A stretch of DNA of 64,000 bases from Synechococcus lacustris (GTDB taxonomy: Bacteria; Cyanobacteriota; Cyanobacteriia; PCC-6307; Cyanobiaceae): positions 1 through 64,000 of the forward strand of contig CAJAQB010000019.1 of the NCBI GenBank assembly GCA_903943975.1. Reading direction: 5' to 3'. A model generated the notes under the pieces. That model was not told where the DNA came from, ran no database searches, and was given only the letters and a program-made list of their open reading frames with translations. Positions within the stretch are counted from its first letter, which is position 1; every line of letters begins with the position of its first letter. A program made the position numbers and the translations under genes. This document shows, one piece after another, positions 34,854 to 43,103 of the stretch.

Positions 34854-35132
34854 TCAGAGCACGCCAGAGGCAGCAAGGCCCTGGATGGCGCCGATGCCGA
34901 GGATGTGACCAAAGCTGGTGCAACCAAGCATCGCCCCATGGCCGAAGCCACCAAAGAACTTGTTGTTGGGCAGGTCGAGACCGACGTTTTGATGCTGGAT
35001 GGTGGCCTTGCCGATGGCGATGGCGATCACATTGGCAATGATCATCACCAGACCCACCTTCGGGGTCCAAGCAACGGCGGCGGGGGTGATGCCCAGCACA
35101 GGGGTGATCAGCAGGGTGGAGAGCACGGTCAT
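34854..35132 (-). CDS. psaK: Photosystem I subunit PsaK
   Basis: A 92-aa thylakoid membrane subunit of photosystem I that helps bind peripheral antenna. Two membrane helices are clear (about 20-42 and 62-88), separated by the conserved stretch GLDLPNNKFFGGFGHGAMLG, then GHILGIGAIQGLAASG. Length is typical for the processed cyanobacterial form. It is convergent with the FAD oxidoreductase gene and 42 bp downstream of the DUF3593 gene on the same strand. Confidence 0.95.
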   Translation of the reverse strand: MTVLSTLLITPVLGITPAAVAWTPKVGLVMIIANVIAIAIGKATIQHQNVGLDLPNNKFFGGFGHGAMLGCTSFGHILGIGAIQGLAASGVL

Positions 35133-35174
35133 CGGTAGAAGGCCTGGATCCGGATTGGGGGTAAAAAACCCCAG

Positions 35175-35537
35175 CTAATCATCGTCCAGCAAAGGCTTTC
35201 TCGCCACAGCCCGTAAGACTTGTTCACCGCTGGCGGGGGCCTCGGCCGGCGCCTTTGCTGGCACTGCAAAGCCCAGCAGCAACACGAGGTTGCTGAGGCT
35301 GAGGAAGGCCTCGGCACCGCCATGGAGCCAGTCCACATTCGCCAGTTCCGCCCCGTAGCGCTGTTGGGCCACCAGGGCGGCGCCAATGGTGATCAGCACA
35401 AAAAGCAGGGTCAAGCCAAAACCCCAGAGGGCCAGGACAGGAAAACGACCGCTGCGTTTTGCCCACCAAAGGAATAAGAGATAAGGAAAAAGTGAGACTG
35501 CAAACAAGGGAGCAGCTGGATCATTGGCAATGCTCAT
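35175..35537 (-). CDS. DUF3593 membrane protein
   Basis: A 120-aa protein with three hydrophobic segments (LFAVSLFPYLLFLWW, VLALWGFGLTLLFVLITIGAALV, AFLSLSNLVLLLGFAVP) and an acidic C-terminus. The AVSLFPYLLFLWWAK start and the WLHGGAEAFLSLSNL segment match DUF3593, a family of photosynthetic organisms without known role. Its start overlaps the DUF2499 stop by 4 bp; these two families are commonly neighbours. Confidence 0.8.
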   Translation of the reverse strand: MSIANDPAAPLFAVSLFPYLLFLWWAKRSGRFPVLALWGFGLTLLFVLITIGAALVAQQRYGAELANVDWLHGGAEAFLSLSNLVLLLGFAVPAKAPAEAPASGEQVLRAVARKPLLDDD

Positions 35538-35842
35538 CGGCTTGATGGCTGCGCTGCCGTGCGCCAGATCTGCCAGGCGGCCGCCGCCAGGCAGCAGTTG
35601 CCCCCCAGGGTGAGGCTGGCCTGCACGGTCACCAGCCAGTGCAGTTGCGGGTCGTTGTCATAGAGGTGCCAGGTGCAGGCACAGAGGGCGCTGGCCAGGG
35701 CAGGGGCCATCGCCAGGGCCAGCCAGCGCCACTGGCCTTCGCCCCGCCGTTCCCCCCAGAGCAGCACTGCCCCCATGGCCAGAACCCATTCCAGCACTGA
35801 ACTGATGTGGATTACCCAGGTGTGGAAGGAAAGGGCGTGCAT
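35534..35842 (-). CDS. DUF2499 (Ycf49-like) membrane protein
   Basis: A 102-aa membrane protein with about three helices. MHALSFHTWVIHISSVLEWVLAM and CACTWHLYDNDPQLHWLV are typical of DUF2499, related to plastid Ycf49. Function unknown. First gene of a translationally coupled pair with the DUF3593 gene, upstream of psaK on the same strand, which hints at a photosynthetic role. It is divergent from the LuxR-type regulator gene, 72 bp away. Confidence 0.82.
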   Translation of the reverse strand: MHALSFHTWVIHISSVLEWVLAMGAVLLWGERRGEGQWRWLALAMAPALASALCACTWHLYDNDPQLHWLVTVQASLTLGGNCCLAAAAWQIWRTAAQPSSR

Positions 35843-35914
35843 CGCTTAAACGGGGACCCGCTGAAGGTACTGCCCCTGGGGGCGTCAGCCCTGGTTTTGG
35901 CTTAGGGTTGGCCC

Positions 35915-36610
35915 ATGGAAATCAGGTTAGACGCTGAATTTCGCCAGCGGGCCATTGAACTAGCGCAATTAAGTTTGCCATTTCGTTTCCTTATTTGCAC
36001 TAATAATCGCGCCTACGCCCTAGCGCTTGCCACGCATTTTGCCATAGATTCCCTGGTGGATTCCGAGCGGCTGGTGGGTATTTGCACCACCCAAGCCGAA
36101 GCACTTAATCATGTTAGTGAGTTTGGTTCAGACCTGCTGGTTATGGTTAGTGAATTGCTTGATGATGGTTCTGGGGTGGAGCTGATAGGAAAATTACGCC
36201 AATGTCAAGACCCCCCCCTTACGCTGCTAAACCTCAAGTCCACCAGGCGCCAGTCGATTCGTGAAGCCATTGACAGTGGTGCTGATGCGATCCTCACCTA
36301 TGCCGGCATGGGGCCGGCGTTACTAAACCAAGCCCTTGGGGCAATCCAGCAGAAGCAACGATTTATTGATCCGATCTGCCTGCATCTCTTGGAAACTGAG
36401 AAAAGTGAATTAACAGTTGAGCTAACCGCCAGGGAGGTGGAAATTCTGCGCTTAGTAACCCAGGGCATGACCAACCGAGAGATTAGTGCGCGGCTATACA
36501 TTGCCGAAACCACGGCCCGGGGCCATGTGCAATCAATTATTCAAAAACTGCAGGTACGCGATCGCACCTCTGCCGCTGCTGAGGGCCTACGCCAGGGGTA
36601 CGTGCAATAA
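35915..36610 (+). CDS. LuxR/NarL-type regulator with degenerate receiver
   Basis: A 231-aa regulator. The C-terminal HTH (about 167-229, LTAREVEILRLVTQGMTNRE then VQSIIQKLQVRDRTSA) is a clear LuxR/GerE DNA-binding domain. The N-terminal part (about 22-150) has receiver-like strands, but the expected phospho-acceptor Asp aligns with Ser79 in DLLVMVSELLDDGSG, so control by phosphorylation is doubtful. Codon use and base composition are more A+T-rich than in flanking genes, as in the chitinase gene 71 bp downstream. A role in controlling that chitinase is plausible but inferred from position only. Confidence 0.82.
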   Translation: MEIRLDAEFRQRAIELAQLSLPFRFLICTNNRAYALALATHFAIDSLVDSERLVGICTTQAEALNHVSEFGSDLLVMVSELLDDGSGVELIGKLRQCQDPPLTLLNLKSTRRQSIREAIDSGADAILTYAGMGPALLNQALGAIQQKQRFIDPICLHLLETEKSELTVELTAREVEILRLVTQGMTNREISARLYIAETTARGHVQSIIQKLQVRDRTSAAAEGLRQGYVQ

Positions 36611-36681
36611 AACCCTACAGGTGAAGGGTGTCAGAATCTCCTGCGATCGGCAATGCTGAAGCTGTTCATAATTCAGAGTAA

Positions 36682-38559
36682 ATGACAGCAGCTACGTCAA
36701 CTTCCCTCAGTCTTGCTGTGGATGGCAATCTCTATTGGGGTGGCCTTGGCGGTGAGTTCACCCTTACAAATAACAGCGATACGGCCAGCGAGGCTTGGAG
36801 CTTTAGCTTCGTGACCCGGGTTAAGGATTTTAAAGGCTGGAGCATGGCCACTACCATCACGGAAAATAGTGATGGCAGCTACTTGGTAAGCCTGGCTAAT
36901 GCCGCCTGGAATGGCAGTTTGGCCCCAGGCCAAAGCATCAAGCTCAGCTTTAATGCCACTAGTCCTGAAGGTTTTGCCAACAGCGGTCAGCTGCTGGCTG
37001 AGCAGTTGTTCATTGGCGGCCCCAGCCTGGCGCTAACAAGTTCAGTTCCGGTGTTGCCCAATCCAGTAATTCCCAATCCAGTAATTCCCAATCCAGTGGT
37101 ACCGATACCGGTGCTGCCAACACCTGTTGTTGAAAATCCCGTTACTCCCACCCCTGGGCTGCCAGTTGTATTAAATAAACTAAATAGCGATTCGGGCGCA
37201 AATTCAGGTAATCCCGGCGATGCCCTCTGGGGTGAGCAGTTTTTTGCTTCCTATGTGGATATGACCCTATATCCCACCCCAGACCTGGCGGGCCTTGCCC
37301 AAAAGACAGGCCATGGAATATTTACTCTGGCATTCCTTCAGGCCACAGCAAATGGTGAATTGGCCTGGGCTGGTATTCCGGCCCTCGCACCTAATAGCAG
37401 CAATGACCAGGCTGTGGCAATTAATAAATCCATTGAGCAACTGCGGGCCATTGGTGGGGATGTAATGATCTCCCTGGGTGGGGCAAATGGCACCAGTTTG
37501 GCGCAATTATTTGCCCAGCAAGGTCACAGCGCCCAGGAATTGGCCACAGCCTATGCAAAGGTTGTTGATCGATATCAGTTAAATCGGCTTGATTTTGATA
37601 TTGAAGGCTCTGCAATTGCCGATACAAAAGCTAATGCCCTGAATAGTCAAGCCTTGGCGATTTTGCAGAATAGCAATCCTGAGCTAGAGGTTTGGTTCAC
37701 CCTGCCTGTTTTGCCCCAGGGGCTCACCCACGAAGGTATTGATGTTGTAAATACTGCCCTGGCAGCGGGGGTAGACCTTGATGGTATTAATTTAATGGCG
37801 ATGGATTATGGCGATAATGCCGCCCCGCCGCAATTGAAATCCATGGGGGCCTATGCCATTGATGCTGCGAATAATAGTTTCAGTCAGCTACATAAACTCT
37901 ATGGTAACTATGCGGCTGATTTCCAGTGGAAGCAGTTGGGCATTACGCCAATGATTGGGGTAAATGACTGCACTTCCGAAATTTTCACCCCAGCAGATGC
38001 CACTGCCCTTAAGCAGTTTGCCAGTGAGAAAGGCTTGGGAATGTTGTCGATGTGGTCGATAGCCCGTGACAATCCGGGTGTTGTGGGACAAGTGACTGCC
38101 ACCAGTTCAGGATTAGCAGATCCAGCCGGAAGTTTTAACAGCGTATTTGCTGGCTATGGCACCCAGGCAAATCTGCTGCTTGATCCGATTATCAATCCCA
38201 ATCCCAGCACTAATCCAAACTCTAATACCAGCCCAGGCCAAGGCAGCTCTGGACCATTTCCAAACACACTGATATCGGTAGCAGCCACAGATCATCTCTT
38301 GACCGCAAATTCTGCAACAGCAGAAACCTTTGCACTTTCCTATGCCTGGGGTCGCCAACTCACCATCGAGAACTTTGACCCAACCAAGGATGTTTTAGAT
38401 CTAAAGAACTTCTGGCAGGAGGGTCAACAGGCCAAGCTGGTGAGCCTGGGGAGCAACGGTAGCAAGCTGGAATTAGATTTCAACAATCAGCAGGTTTACC
38501 TGCCTGGGGTTTCTGCTGATGCTTTCACTCCAGCTGTGCTGCAGATCTGGAAGGGATGA
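36682..38559 (+). CDS. CBM2-GH18 chitinase-like protein
   Basis: A 625-aa multi-domain protein. Residues about 8-112 form a family 2 carbohydrate-binding module (WGGLGGEFTLTNNSD, conserved Trp at 39, 53 and 76, NGSLAPGQSIKLSFNA). A Pro-rich linker (123-163) follows. The GH18 barrel (about 183-490) has SLGGANG (SxGG) and the active-site strand LDFDIEG with Glu308 as likely acid. A second Asn/Ser/Pro linker leads to a C-terminal domain (about 530-625). No N-terminal signal peptide is present; the C-terminal domain may carry type I-like export information. Chitin use has been reported for marine picocyanobacteria. The composition is A+T-rich relative to neighbours. Confidence 0.85.
   Translation: MTAATSTSLSLAVDGNLYWGGLGGEFTLTNNSDTASEAWSFSFVTRVKDFKGWSMATTITENSDGSYLVSLANAAWNGSLAPGQSIKLSFNATSPEGFANSGQLLAEQLFIGGPSLALTSSVPVLPNPVIPNPVIPNPVVPIPVLPTPVVENPVTPTPGLPVVLNKLNSDSGANSGNPGDALWGEQFFASYVDMTLYPTPDLAGLAQKTGHGIFTLAFLQATANGELAWAGIPALAPNSSNDQAVAINKSIEQLRAIGGDVMISLGGANGTSLAQLFAQQGHSAQELATAYAKVVDRYQLNRLDFDIEGSAIADTKANALNSQALAILQNSNPELEVWFTLPVLPQGLTHEGIDVVNTALAAGVDLDGINLMAMDYGDNAAPPQLKSMGAYAIDAANNSFSQLHKLYGNYAADFQWKQLGITPMIGVNDCTSEIFTPADATALKQFASEKGLGMLSMWSIARDNPGVVGQVTATSSGLADPAGSFNSVFAGYGTQANLLLDPIINPNPSTNPNSNTSPGQGSSGPFPNTLISVAATDHLLTANSATAETFALSYAWGRQLTIENFDPTKDVLDLKNFWQEGQQAKLVSLGSNGSKLELDFNNQQVYLPGVSADAFTPAVLQIWKG
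37057..37101. repeat. 15-bp linker repeat in the chitinase gene
   Basis: Two identical units cccaatccagtaatt and a third variant (ending gtggta) follow each other in frame and encode the P-N-P-V-(I/V) repeat of the first linker. Such repeats can change linker length by slippage. Confidence 0.85.
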
Positions 38560-38581
38560 AGCTAGGGTGAGCCGAAAGGCC

Positions 38582-38604
38582 GTTGGCAGTTGAACTCTGC
38601 CAAC
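38582..38604 (+). terminator. Perfect hairpin after the chitinase gene
   Basis: GTTGGCAG (38582-38589) and CTGCCAAC (38597-38604) form a perfect 8-bp stem with a 7-nt loop, 23 bases after the chitinase stop. There is no T-run, so it may stabilise the 3' end rather than end transcription. The rest of the spacer up to 38750 shows nothing recognisable. Confidence 0.5.
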
Positions 38605-38749
38605 TGGTCTGGGGCTGAAGATTGCTTGGATCGCCTAAAGAGCATCAATTAAGCCAAGCCAGTGATCTGGTTTGGGCTGCCCCAGGGGTCGGAAAGGGAG
38701 CAATGAATTAGCCGCTGGCGGGATCCAGCCTATAGCTTGATAATGTTCA

Positions 38750-39850
38750 GTGGCTTGCTGTACTCCGGTGCAGTCACCCCCTGCATCGCCCTTGAAAATT
38801 CTGATCTGCGGCTACTACGGCGAGCACAACCTGGGTGATGACGCCCTGCTGCAGTGCCTGCTCCAGGAGCTACCCAAGGGTTGGCAGCCCCTGGTGACCG
38901 CCGCCGACCAGGAACTGGTTCAAAAGCGCTTCAAAGTGGCCAGTTGTGATCGCCGCAGTTTGTCGGCCACCCTTAGGGCCCTGGGGCAATCTGCTGCCCT
39001 GGTCTTGGGCGGTGGCAGCCTGCTGCAGGACAGCACCAGTTTCAAGAGCCTGCTTTATTACGCAGCGCTGATCCTGGCGGCCAAGCTCCAAGCCAAGCCG
39101 ATCTTGCTCTGGGGCCAGGGGCTGGGGCCCCTACGGCGGCGGCGCAGTCGTGCCCTGGTGCGGTTGCTATTACCCCTGGTGACGGCCGCCAGCTGGCGGG
39201 ATCCAGAATCTGCCGGGCTGGCGGCCCAGCTGGGCCGAGGCACCGCCAGCGCTGACCTGCTCGGCACTGATCCGGTTTGGCGTTTCCCAGCCCAGCATTG
39301 GCGGGGCCTAGGCGGGCCAATCGTGCTGGCCTGGCGGCCCACGCCGCTGCTAAATGACGACGGCTGGCGGCGGCTGCTGGCGGCGCTGCAGCAATTGGCG
39401 GAAGAGCAACAAAGAGAAGTGCTTTGGTTGCCTTTCCATCGTCACCAAGATCGCGGTTTATTGGCGGGATTGGCGGCCCAGGGCCTATTGCCAACGGGCT
39501 TGGCTGAGCGCTCCCGGGAGTTGCAACCGGAACGGCCGGAGGAGGCCATGGCGGTGGCCAGTGGGGCCGGGCTCCTGGTGGCGATGCGGCTCCATGCCCT
39601 GATCCTCGGCGCCCTCAGTGGCGCCCCCTGCGCGGCCCTCAGCTACGACCCCAAGGTGGCGGCGGCGGCGGCGGGCCTTGGCTGCAGTTGCCATGACCTG
39701 CGCCAGCTCCCCAGCCAGCAGCTCTTGGTGCAGCAATGGAGCGCCCAGCTCGATAAGCCCTTGGCCCAGGCGGCTGTGCAGCGCCAGGTGGACGCGGCGG
39801 CGGTGCATCAACTGTTGTTGGCGCGGTCGTTGCCTGGTTCTACCCCTTGA
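38750..39850 (+). CDS. csaB: CsaB-type polysaccharide pyruvyl transferase
   Basis: A 366-aa member of the polysaccharide pyruvyl transferase family; CsaB adds pyruvate to wall-linked polysaccharide that anchors surface-layer proteins. Family marks: ILICGYYGEHNLGDDALLQ, LVLGGGSLLQDSTS, ILLWGQGLGPL, and the C-terminal VAMRLHALILGALSG. The GTG at 38750 is the first usable start; GTG 38768 or TTG 38792 are alternatives, since similarity starts near residue 16. It overlaps the peroxiredoxin gene antisense by 43 bp. Confidence 0.85.
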   Translation: MACCTPVQSPPASPLKILICGYYGEHNLGDDALLQCLLQELPKGWQPLVTAADQELVQKRFKVASCDRRSLSATLRALGQSAALVLGGGSLLQDSTSFKSLLYYAALILAAKLQAKPILLWGQGLGPLRRRRSRALVRLLLPLVTAASWRDPESAGLAAQLGRGTASADLLGTDPVWRFPAQHWRGLGGPIVLAWRPTPLLNDDGWRRLLAALQQLAEEQQREVLWLPFHRHQDRGLLAGLAAQGLLPTGLAERSRELQPERPEEAMAVASGAGLLVAMRLHALILGALSGAPCAALSYDPKVAAAAAGLGCSCHDLRQLPSQQLLVQQWSAQLDKPLAQAAVQRQVDAAAVHQLLLARSLPGSTP

Positions 39851-40401
39851 AGCTTCTCGAGGGCAGCAAGCACCTCGCGGCTGTGGCCGGCGGGTCTTAC
39901 CCCTGTCCAGCGGCCCCGCAGGATGCCAGCTGGATCAATCAGAAAACTATGGCGTTGGCTGAAGGGGGCCATCCAGGAGCCATAACTACGGCTCACCTGG
40001 CCGCCAGGATCAGACAGCAACGGATAGGTAAGTCCCTCGCTGCTGCAGAAGCTGACATGTTCTTTCACTCCATCGGCACTTACCCCAACCACAGCGGCAT
40101 TCAGGGCTAAGAAGCTGGCTAGATCCCGTTGGAAACCCCTGGCTTCGAGGGTGCAACCACTGGTGAAATCGCGGGGATAGAAATAGAGCAACAGCCAGCG
40201 ACCGGCAAAATCCTTGAGGCGCAAGCGTTTCCCAAGCGCCCCCTCCGCCCCTGCTGTTTCCAGGTCGAAGTTTGGGGCAGGCTCGTTTAGGGCTGGCAGG
40301 GGACCGCCCAGGGCTAGGGCTGGCTTGGCACCCATTAAAAAACCTGATGCACCGGCCAGAAGGCCACCGGTGATCAGGCGTAGAAAGCTTGATCGCTGCA
40401 T
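39808..40401 (-). CDS. Exported PrxQ/BCP-type peroxiredoxin
   Basis: A 197-aa thiol peroxidase. An N-terminal targeting sequence (residues 1-30, SSFLRLITGGLLAGASGFLM, cut near PALA) points to the lumen or periplasm. The thioredoxin-fold domain starts at about 40. The peroxidatic Cys83 lies in FYPRDFTSGCTLEA. The PrxQ resolving Cys five residues later is replaced by Arg88; Cys119 is the only other Cys. It may act as a 1-Cys type or use another partner. Its 3' end overlaps csaB by 43 bp. Confidence 0.85.
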   Translation of the reverse strand: MQRSSFLRLITGGLLAGASGFLMGAKPALALGGPLPALNEPAPNFDLETAGAEGALGKRLRLKDFAGRWLLLYFYPRDFTSGCTLEARGFQRDLASFLALNAAVVGVSADGVKEHVSFCSSEGLTYPLLSDPGGQVSRSYGSWMAPFSQRHSFLIDPAGILRGRWTGVRPAGHSREVLAALEKLQGVEPGNDRANNS

Positions 40402-40545
40402 TCAAAGGTGTGTCGCGGCGACGACCCTAGGAATTCAGCTCAAGAATTGGCTGGTCGTTGCTGGTCTGACTTGGTTCCGATGGCTGAGTTCAACTCACTA
40501 ATTTCGGATCACTGATTTCGGATCACTTAGTTGAGTGGCCAGTTC

Positions 40546-40782
40546 TCAGAGCTTGGCGAGGTTTACGCCCAGTTCCTTGGCGAAGGCGCCCAGGCCCTTT
40601 TTGTCCACGGTGCGCAGGGCGCGGGTGGAAAGGCGGATTTTGATCCAGCGATTGCCCTCGGCCCACCAGAGGCGACGCTCCTGCAGGTTCACCTGCTGGA
40701 GCTTCTTGGTGCGCACGTGGGAGTGGCTGACGGCCATGCCGTTGTTGGCGCGTTGGCCGGTCAGTTGACACACCCGGGACAT
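40546..40782 (-). CDS. rpmB: Ribosomal protein bL28
   Basis: A 78-aa large-subunit ribosomal protein. The start [27 protein letters not shown] is the typical bL28 opening, followed by [30 protein letters not shown]-type sequence. Full length. It lies 66 bp downstream of htpG on the same strand. The spacer on its other side (40402-40545) holds a doubled ATTTCGGATCACT motif and nothing else recognisable. Confidence 0.96.
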   Translation of the reverse strand: MSRVCQLTGQRANNGMAVSHSHVRTKKLQQVNLQERRLWWAEGNRWIKIRLSTRALRTVDKKGLGAFAKELGVNLAKL

Positions 40783-40848
40783 ACCTTCGCCTCAAATACG
40801 GAACGGAGGCCGCTACTCACGGCGCCCCAAGCAACAGAGCCTAGCAAA

Positions 40849-42738
40849 TCAAAGGGCCTTATCCATCAATTTGCCCATCAGGGTGCAACTGCGTTGCTGG
40901 AAGCCAGCCAGTTCATTCGGTTCCAGGCCCCCCACCGCCAGGCGGGCGGTTTCGTAGAGATGGCGGCTGAGCTCCTCCGCCAACTGTTGGCTGGGGGACT
41001 GGCCGGCGCCTGTGAGCACCGCCCCGGCGCTGAGCTTGAGCAGGCCCTCCACCAAGGGGTGGCGGCGGTTGATTAGCAGCACGTGGTGGTCGGGCAGCCC
41101 CGGCAGCCGTTGTTCCATCAGGGCGCCCATGTCATTGAGGCGGCGCATCTGTTCGGGCAACAGGATCAATGCCGCCGGGCTGTCGGCCCCCTTGAGGGCC
41201 TGCACCTGCAGGGTCACCTTGTCGTTGGCCAGGGCGGTCTTGAACAGCTGGCGCAATTTCTCGCTGTTGCTGGTGCCTTCGCCATCGCTGAGCTCGGCCT
41301 CGGATTCCTTGAGGCTGTCGTCTAGTTCGGCGTCTACCCGTTGGAACTTCAGCTCCTGGTGGCGCTGTTCCAGCCAGGGGATGAACTGGGTGTCGATGAA
41401 GCTATCTGCTAGCAACACCTCGGCCTCCTGGCCCTTCCAAAGGGCAAGGGCACCGGCCTGGCCCGCCTCATCGGTGCAATAGAGGATGCGCTTGTCGTTG
41501 GCGCCACTGAGGCGGCTGCGGTAGCCCTCCAGGGCTGTGTAGGCCTTGTCGCCATGGGCAATCGGATCGCTGCCGCTGGCCGCTGCCGTGGTGCCAAACA
41601 GCACGATTTCGGCCACCTGATCGGCAAACTTCTCGTCTTCCATGGCGCCGATCTTCACGAAGGGCGCCAGGGCCTCCCAGATTTCGGCGTAGCGCTCGGG
41701 GTTATCCCGCTTCAGTTCCTTGAGGCGATCACCCACCTTCTTGGCCACAAAACCACCGATCGAGCGCACCCGGCGGTCGGTTTGCAGGGCACTACGGCTC
41801 ACATTGAGCGGAATATCAGGGGAATCAAGCACCCCGCGCAGGGGCAGCAGATAGCGGGGCACCACCTCCTTGATGTTGTCGCTTACGAACACTTGGTTGC
41901 AGTAGAGCCGGATCTCCCCCTTCTCCCAATCACCCCTGCCATTGAGTTGGGGGAAGTAGAGGATCCCCTGCAGATTGTAGGGGTAGTCGGTGTTGAGGTG
42001 CACCCAGAGCAAGGGGTCCCCCTGGAAGGGGTAGAGGTAGCGGTAGAGGTTGATGTAGTCGTCGTCGTTGAGATCCCGGGGGCTTTTGCGCCAGGGGGCC
42101 TCGCGCTTGTTCACCGTTTGGCCATCGAGCAGCACCTCCACCGGCAGGAAGTCGCAGTAGGTGGTGATCAGCTGGCGGATTCGGGCTGGCTCGATGTATT
42201 CAAGTTCCTCCTCCTGCAGGTGCAGCACCACATCGGTGCCCGGTTCTGAGCGCTCGCCCGTTTCCAAGCTGAAGCTGGGGGAGCCATCACAGCTCCAGCG
42301 CACGGCCTCGGCCCCGGGCCTGGCGCTGAGTGTGACCAGCTCCACCTGCTTGGCCACCATGAAACTGGAATAGAAGCCGAGGCCGAAGTGGCCAATGATG
42401 GCGTCGTCTTCCTGCTTGTACTTCTCCAGAAACTCCTCGGCGCTGGAAAAGGCCACCTGGTTGATGTAGCGCTTCACCTCATCGGCGGTCATGCCGATGC
42501 CGTTGTCGCTCACGGTGAGGGTTTGTTTTTCCCGGTCGATGCGGATCTCGATGCGGCCCTCCGGCCCTTCGCTGCAGTCGCCCGCCATGGCAGCCATGCG
42601 CCGCTTGCTGATCGCGTCGGTGCCGTTGCTCACCAACTCGCGCAGGAACACCTCATGGCCGGAATACACCGCCTTTTTGATGATCGGAAAAATATTTTCG
42701 GTGTGGATCTGAATCGTTCCCTGTTCCAGCACCGTCAT
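40849..42738 (-). CDS. htpG: Molecular chaperone HtpG (Hsp90)
   Basis: A 629-aa Hsp90 chaperone that binds and folds client proteins in the cytosol with ATP. GHKL nucleotide-binding motifs are visible: FLRELVSNGTDAISK, TVSDNGIGMTADEV and IIGHFGLGFYSSFMVA. The middle domain has YLLPLRGVLDSPDIPLNVSR. The eukaryotic charged linker and MEEVD are absent, as expected. The ATG at 42738 (MTVLEQGTIQIHTENIF) is preferred; the frame continues upstream as low-complexity sequence. rpmB follows downstream. Confidence 0.97.
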   Translation of the reverse strand: MTVLEQGTIQIHTENIFPIIKKAVYSGHEVFLRELVSNGTDAISKRRMAAMAGDCSEGPEGRIEIRIDREKQTLTVSDNGIGMTADEVKRYINQVAFSSAEEFLEKYKQEDDAIIGHFGLGFYSSFMVAKQVELVTLSARPGAEAVRWSCDGSPSFSLETGERSEPGTDVVLHLQEEELEYIEPARIRQLITTYCDFLPVEVLLDGQTVNKREAPWRKSPRDLNDDDYINLYRYLYPFQGDPLLWVHLNTDYPYNLQGILYFPQLNGRGDWEKGEIRLYCNQVFVSDNIKEVVPRYLLPLRGVLDSPDIPLNVSRSALQTDRRVRSIGGFVAKKVGDRLKELKRDNPERYAEIWEALAPFVKIGAMEDEKFADQVAEIVLFGTTAAASGSDPIAHGDKAYTALEGYRSRLSGANDKRILYCTDEAGQAGALALWKGQEAEVLLADSFIDTQFIPWLEQRHQELKFQRVDAELDDSLKESEAELSDGEGTSNSEKLRQLFKTALANDKVTLQVQALKGADSPAALILLPEQMRRLNDMGALMEQRLPGLPDHHVLLINRRHPLVEGLLKLSAGAVLTGAGQSPSQQLAEELSRHLYETARLAVGGLEPNELAGFQQRSCTLMGKLMDKAL

Positions 42739-42845
42739 GGCCAAGCGTTTGATGATCTGCTTGGACCCTAGGCAGGGGCCCCGGCTTCGCTCAAGCGGCT
42801 GGAGGGGTGGTTCCCCGTACGTGGGCCCCGTAAGTGGCCCCCTGG

Positions 42846-43070
42846 TCAGCGGGAACGCTGCAGCTCCGGCCGTTCCTCCGCCAGGATCGCCCCCTCCACC
42901 GGGCACACCTGCAGGCAGATGCCGCAATCAATGCAGGTTTGGAAATCGATCCAATAAAAGCTGGTGCCTTTGCTATTGGCCCCTTTACCCGGGTGGATGC
43001 AGGCCACCGGACAGGCATCGACGCAGTCGGCGATGCCCTCGCAGCCGTTGGTGACGATCGTGTGGGCCAT
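42846..43070 (-). CDS. Bacterial-type two-cluster ferredoxin
   Basis: A 74-aa ferredoxin. The first half, CEGIADCVDACPVACIHPG, has the spacing of [3Fe-4S]/[4Fe-4S] seven-iron ferredoxins. The second half is a normal 4Fe-4S motif, CIDCGICLQVCPVEGAI. It would carry electrons in the cytosol; partners unknown. It sits between htpG and hisZ on the same strand, with 107 bp to htpG. Confidence 0.9.
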   Translation of the reverse strand: MAHTIVTNGCEGIADCVDACPVACIHPGKGANSKGTSFYWIDFQTCIDCGICLQVCPVEGAILAEERPELQRSR

Positions 43071-43103
43071 GGCGCCGTTGCAAAGCGGCGCTGATCCTAG
43101 AAA

